A stretch of DNA of 8,226 nt, taken from Methanobacteriota archaeon (GTDB taxonomy: Archaea; Thermoplasmatota; Poseidoniia; Poseidoniales; Poseidoniaceae). Below are positions 6,881 to 8,226 of this stretch, piece by piece. The position numbers and the translations under genes were made by a program. Under the pieces are notes generated by a model. The model did no database searches. It was not told the DNA's origin and saw only the letters and a program-made list of their open reading frames with translations. The DNA is taken from assembly GCA_002726845.1 (NCBI GenBank), contig PBSP01000082.1, positions 1 to 8,226 of the forward strand, given 5' to 3'. Numbering within the stretch: position 1 is the stretch's first letter; each line of letters starts with the position of its first letter.

Positions 6881-6979
6881 TTAGGTATTCCTCGCGCCGC
6901 GTCGCCCCGACATCAACTTAACCCCGATAAACAAGAAAACAACCGTAACAAACACGATTGGCAACGTATCCACGAGCAT
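6881..6979 (-). CDS. Small single-pass membrane protein (32 aa) between znuA and znuC
   Basis: Minus-strand ATG at 6979-6977 opens 32 codons ending in TAA (6883-6881). The product has a short N-terminus (MLVDTLP), an uninterrupted hydrophobic stretch of about 16-18 residues (IVFVTVVFLFIGV, residues 8-20, then KLM) and a basic tail KLMSGRRGARNT (21-32). This is a textbook single membrane helix with positive-inside charge, predicted N-out/C-in. GTGAG lies 3 bases before the ATG, the same layout as the GGGAG-AGC/AAGC-ATG sites elsewhere in the window. It fits neatly in an otherwise unexplained 173-base gap, 28 bases after the znuA stop and 46 bases before the znuC TTG. I do not recognise a family. 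An accessory or regulatory subunit of the zinc importer is an inference from position only. A chance hydrophobic ORF is the alternative. Confidence 0.6.
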   Translation of the reverse strand: MLVDTLPIVFVTVVFLFIGVKLMSGRRGARNT

Positions 6980-7007
6980 GCTCTCACATCGCAGGTTCAG
7001 GTTGTGC

Positions 7008-8226
7008 TTAACAGCCCAATCCTGATTTCAAGGCATCGAGATTCTTCTGCATCAATGAAAGATAGTTGTCGCTGGAATCTTTTGGTGGAAGTTCCATTGT
7101 GTAGAGAATTTCAACATCAACACCGTCTGGCATCGAATCGGATTTGGTCTGGTCGACTAGGCTGTCCACAGATTTTTCATTGGTGTATTCCTCGACAAAG
7201 AGAACGGTGATTTCGTCCTCAGCAATCTTGTCGACAACCTTCTTGATGTCCGAGGCCGCAGGTGTTCCTTCAGGGTCAAGTCCGTGAACGGTCACGAATT
7301 CGATGTCGTATCGGAAAGCCATGTACGAGTAAGCGTTGTGGTTTGCAGCAACCGAACGGTTGGTGCAAGTTCCGTTATCTCCCAATGCAGCTTCGAAGTC
7401 TTGGTCGAGTTTGTCTAGGCTAGCCTTGAAGGATGCAGCGTTGGCCTCGAATGTGCTTTGTAGGTCTGGGTATTTCTTAATGAGTTCAGCAAGGACAAGG
7501 TCAACCTGTGCTTTGTATGCAACAGGGTCGAGCCAGCTGTGTGGATCGTACTCAAGAGCTTCTTCGTCGCTGTGGTCATCATGGTCATCACCGTGGTCGT
7601 CATGGTCATCATGTGAATCGCCATGATCGTGGCCCTCATGTCCGTCTTCGCCTTTCAGGATGTACATCTTGATGTCACTTGGTACTGCGAATCCGTATTC
7701 GCCCTCTGCTTCAATGTGGATGGTTGCGAAGCCAATGTGGCCGTGGCCATCTCCATGATCGTCGTGGTCATCACCGTGGTCATCATGGTCGTCATCGTGA
7801 TCGTCGTGGTCATCACCGTGGTCATCATGGTCATCACTGTGGTCATCATGGTCATGGTCATCATGGTCGTCTCCATGGTCGTCGTGGTCATCATCATGGT
7901 CATCGCCGTGGTCGTCATGGTCATCACCATGCTCATCACCGTGGTCATGGTGATGGTGATGCGCTCCGCCCATCTTTAGAGCAGCCATGTGGAACGACTC
8001 TTCTTCGTGGTCGCTTTCAAACTCGAGAACGTATTCGCCTTCCTCAAGTTCGTATACGTCGATTACAGTGTCAGTAGGGCAGCCGTCGATTTCAGTGAAT
8101 GATTCCACTGCTTTAGCATGGTCGTGGTCTTCGTGACCACTGTGGTCGTCATGATCGTCGTGGTCATCATGGTCATGGTCATCATGGTCATCTCCATGGT
8201 CGTCATGGTCATGATCGTCGTGGTCA
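7008..8226 (-). CDS. znuA: Zinc ABC transporter substrate-binding protein (ZnuA-like), 5' end beyond the window
   Basis: The frame stays open to the right edge. The GTG at 8108 is internal, since the 39 codons upstream also encode His/Asp repeats. Missing are the signal peptide and the N-terminal lobe with the first metal His. Visible in protein order are His/Asp tract 1 (8226-8118), beta-rich module A (8105-7965), tract 2 (7961-7737), module B (7736-7641), tract 3 (7640-7569) and the complete C-terminal lobe of a cluster A-I metal-binding protein (7568-7011). In that lobe, YDPHSWLDP carries the conserved His (codon 7541-7539), AANHNAYSYM the next His (7340-7338), then GLDPEGTPAASDI, and FVEEY a candidate acidic site (7193). 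The His/Asp insertion occupies the place of the family's usual short His-rich loop, here greatly enlarged. The protein should capture zinc outside the membrane and pass it to ZnuB/ZnuC. It ends in Cys; two other Cys are visible (GCPTD, GTCTN), so a disulfide is possible. Confidence 0.93.
   Translation of the reverse strand, partial: DHDDHDHDDHGDDHDDHDHDDHDDHDDHSGHEDHDHAKAVESFTEIDGCPTDTVIDVYELEEGEYVLEFESDHEEESFHMAALKMGGAHHHHHDHGDEHGDDHDDHGDDHDDDHDDHGDDHDDHDHDDHSDDHDDHGDDHDDHDDDHDDHGDDHDDHGDGHGHIGFATIHIEAEGEYGFAVPSDIKMYILKGEDGHEGHDHGDSHDDHDDHGDDHDDHSDEEALEYDPHSWLDPVAYKAQVDLVLAELIKKYPDLQSTFEANAASFKASLDKLDQDFEAALGDNGTCTNRSVAANHNAYSYMAFRYDIEFVTVHGLDPEGTPAASDIKKVVDKIAEDEITVLFVEEYTNEKSVDSLVDQTKSDSMPDGVDVEILYTMELPPKDSSDNYLSLMQKNLDALKSGLGC
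7569..7640 (-). repeat. His/Asp-rich coding tract 3
   Basis: Twenty-four codons between module B and the C-terminal lobe of the ZnuA-like protein, with 8 His and mostly Asp and Gly. It contains HDDHDDHGDDHDDH. It joins directly to the acidic SDEEALEYDPHSW segment that carries a conserved metal ligand, so it lies beside the binding cleft, where the usual ZnuA His loop sits. Confidence 0.85.
7737..7961 (-). repeat. His/Asp-rich coding tract 2 (longest)
   Basis: Seventy-five codons, of which about 26 are His and 38 Asp, the rest Gly, Ser and Glu. It opens with five consecutive His and then settles into HDDHGDD-type units of six to seven residues. DNA is low complexity (GTGGTCATCATG-like words read on the plus strand). 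It separates modules A and B of the ZnuA-like protein and could bind many zinc ions at low affinity. Confidence 0.9.
7756..7832. repeat. 35-base perfect direct repeat, 42-base period
   Basis: Bases 7756-7790 recur exactly at 7798-7832, both beginning TGATCGTCGTGG and ending CATCATGGTC, with 7 bases between the copies. The period is a multiple of three (14 codons), so gain or loss of a unit would lengthen or shorten tract 2 of the metal-binding protein without a frameshift. Confidence 0.85.
8118..8226 (-). repeat. His/Asp-rich coding tract 1, running off the window edge
   Basis: Thirty-six in-frame codons, 13 of them His, the remainder mostly Asp with a few Gly, Ser and Glu (for example HDDHDHDDHDDHDDHSGHED), followed by AKAV and module A. 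The tract is open at the right edge, so its full length and any further module upstream are not visible. Confidence 0.88.

Noticed and set aside
7569..7979. CRISPR-like or tandem-repeat array
   Set aside because: The repeats are trinucleotide-based, encode an in-frame His/Asp tract in a recognised metal-binding protein, and have no unique spacers of even length.
7623..7979. Hydrophobic Val/Ile/Met-rich plus-strand frame opposite the His/Asp tract
   Set aside because: It is the reverse complement of His/Asp codons (GTG/ATG/GTC/ATC), an automatic by-product of the repeat and not a membrane protein.

Overview
This window looks like a compact piece of a prokaryotic chromosome. Base composition is balanced, genes are short-spaced or overlapping, and there is no sign of an insertion sequence, phage, tRNA, rRNA or CRISPR array. 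The mixture (bacterial-type UvrB with long lineage-specific insertions, a ZnuA-type protein with very long His/Asp tracts, weak or atypical Shine-Dalgarno sites, TTG starts) would fit an uncultured marine archaeon such as the Poseidoniia (Marine Group II). I cannot prove this from the sequence, and a bacterium is not excluded.

Right half (about 5126-8226, minus strand): a high-affinity zinc (or related divalent metal) ABC importer. In transcription order it holds a ZnuA-like binding protein whose start lies beyond the right edge, an unlisted 32-codon single-membrane-helix ORF, the ATPase ZnuC with a TTG start, and the permease ZnuB. znuC and znuB share one base (TAATG). The binding protein carries at least three His/Asp-rich tracts separated by two short beta-rich modules that resemble each other.

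Middle (1470-5099, minus strand): the same-strand run continues with a MazG-like/PRA-PH-fold nucleotide pyrophosphohydrolase, a classical FabG-like short-chain dehydrogenase/reductase (SDR) and UvrB, the damage-verification helicase of nucleotide excision repair. Gaps between these genes are about 25-40 bases, so all seven ORFs from znuA to uvrB may be read together.

Left part (1-1469): a CoA-binding-fold protein runs on the plus strand, and its stop codon directly abuts the uvrB stop codon tail-to-tail. An 89-base divergent intergenic region separates it from a second SDR on the minus strand, whose expected catalytic tyrosine is isoleucine. A further minus-strand gene may begin at the extreme left edge.

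The points most worth checking are the small membrane ORF embedded between znuA and znuC, the modular His/Asp architecture of the metal-binding protein, and the tyrosine-less SDR.
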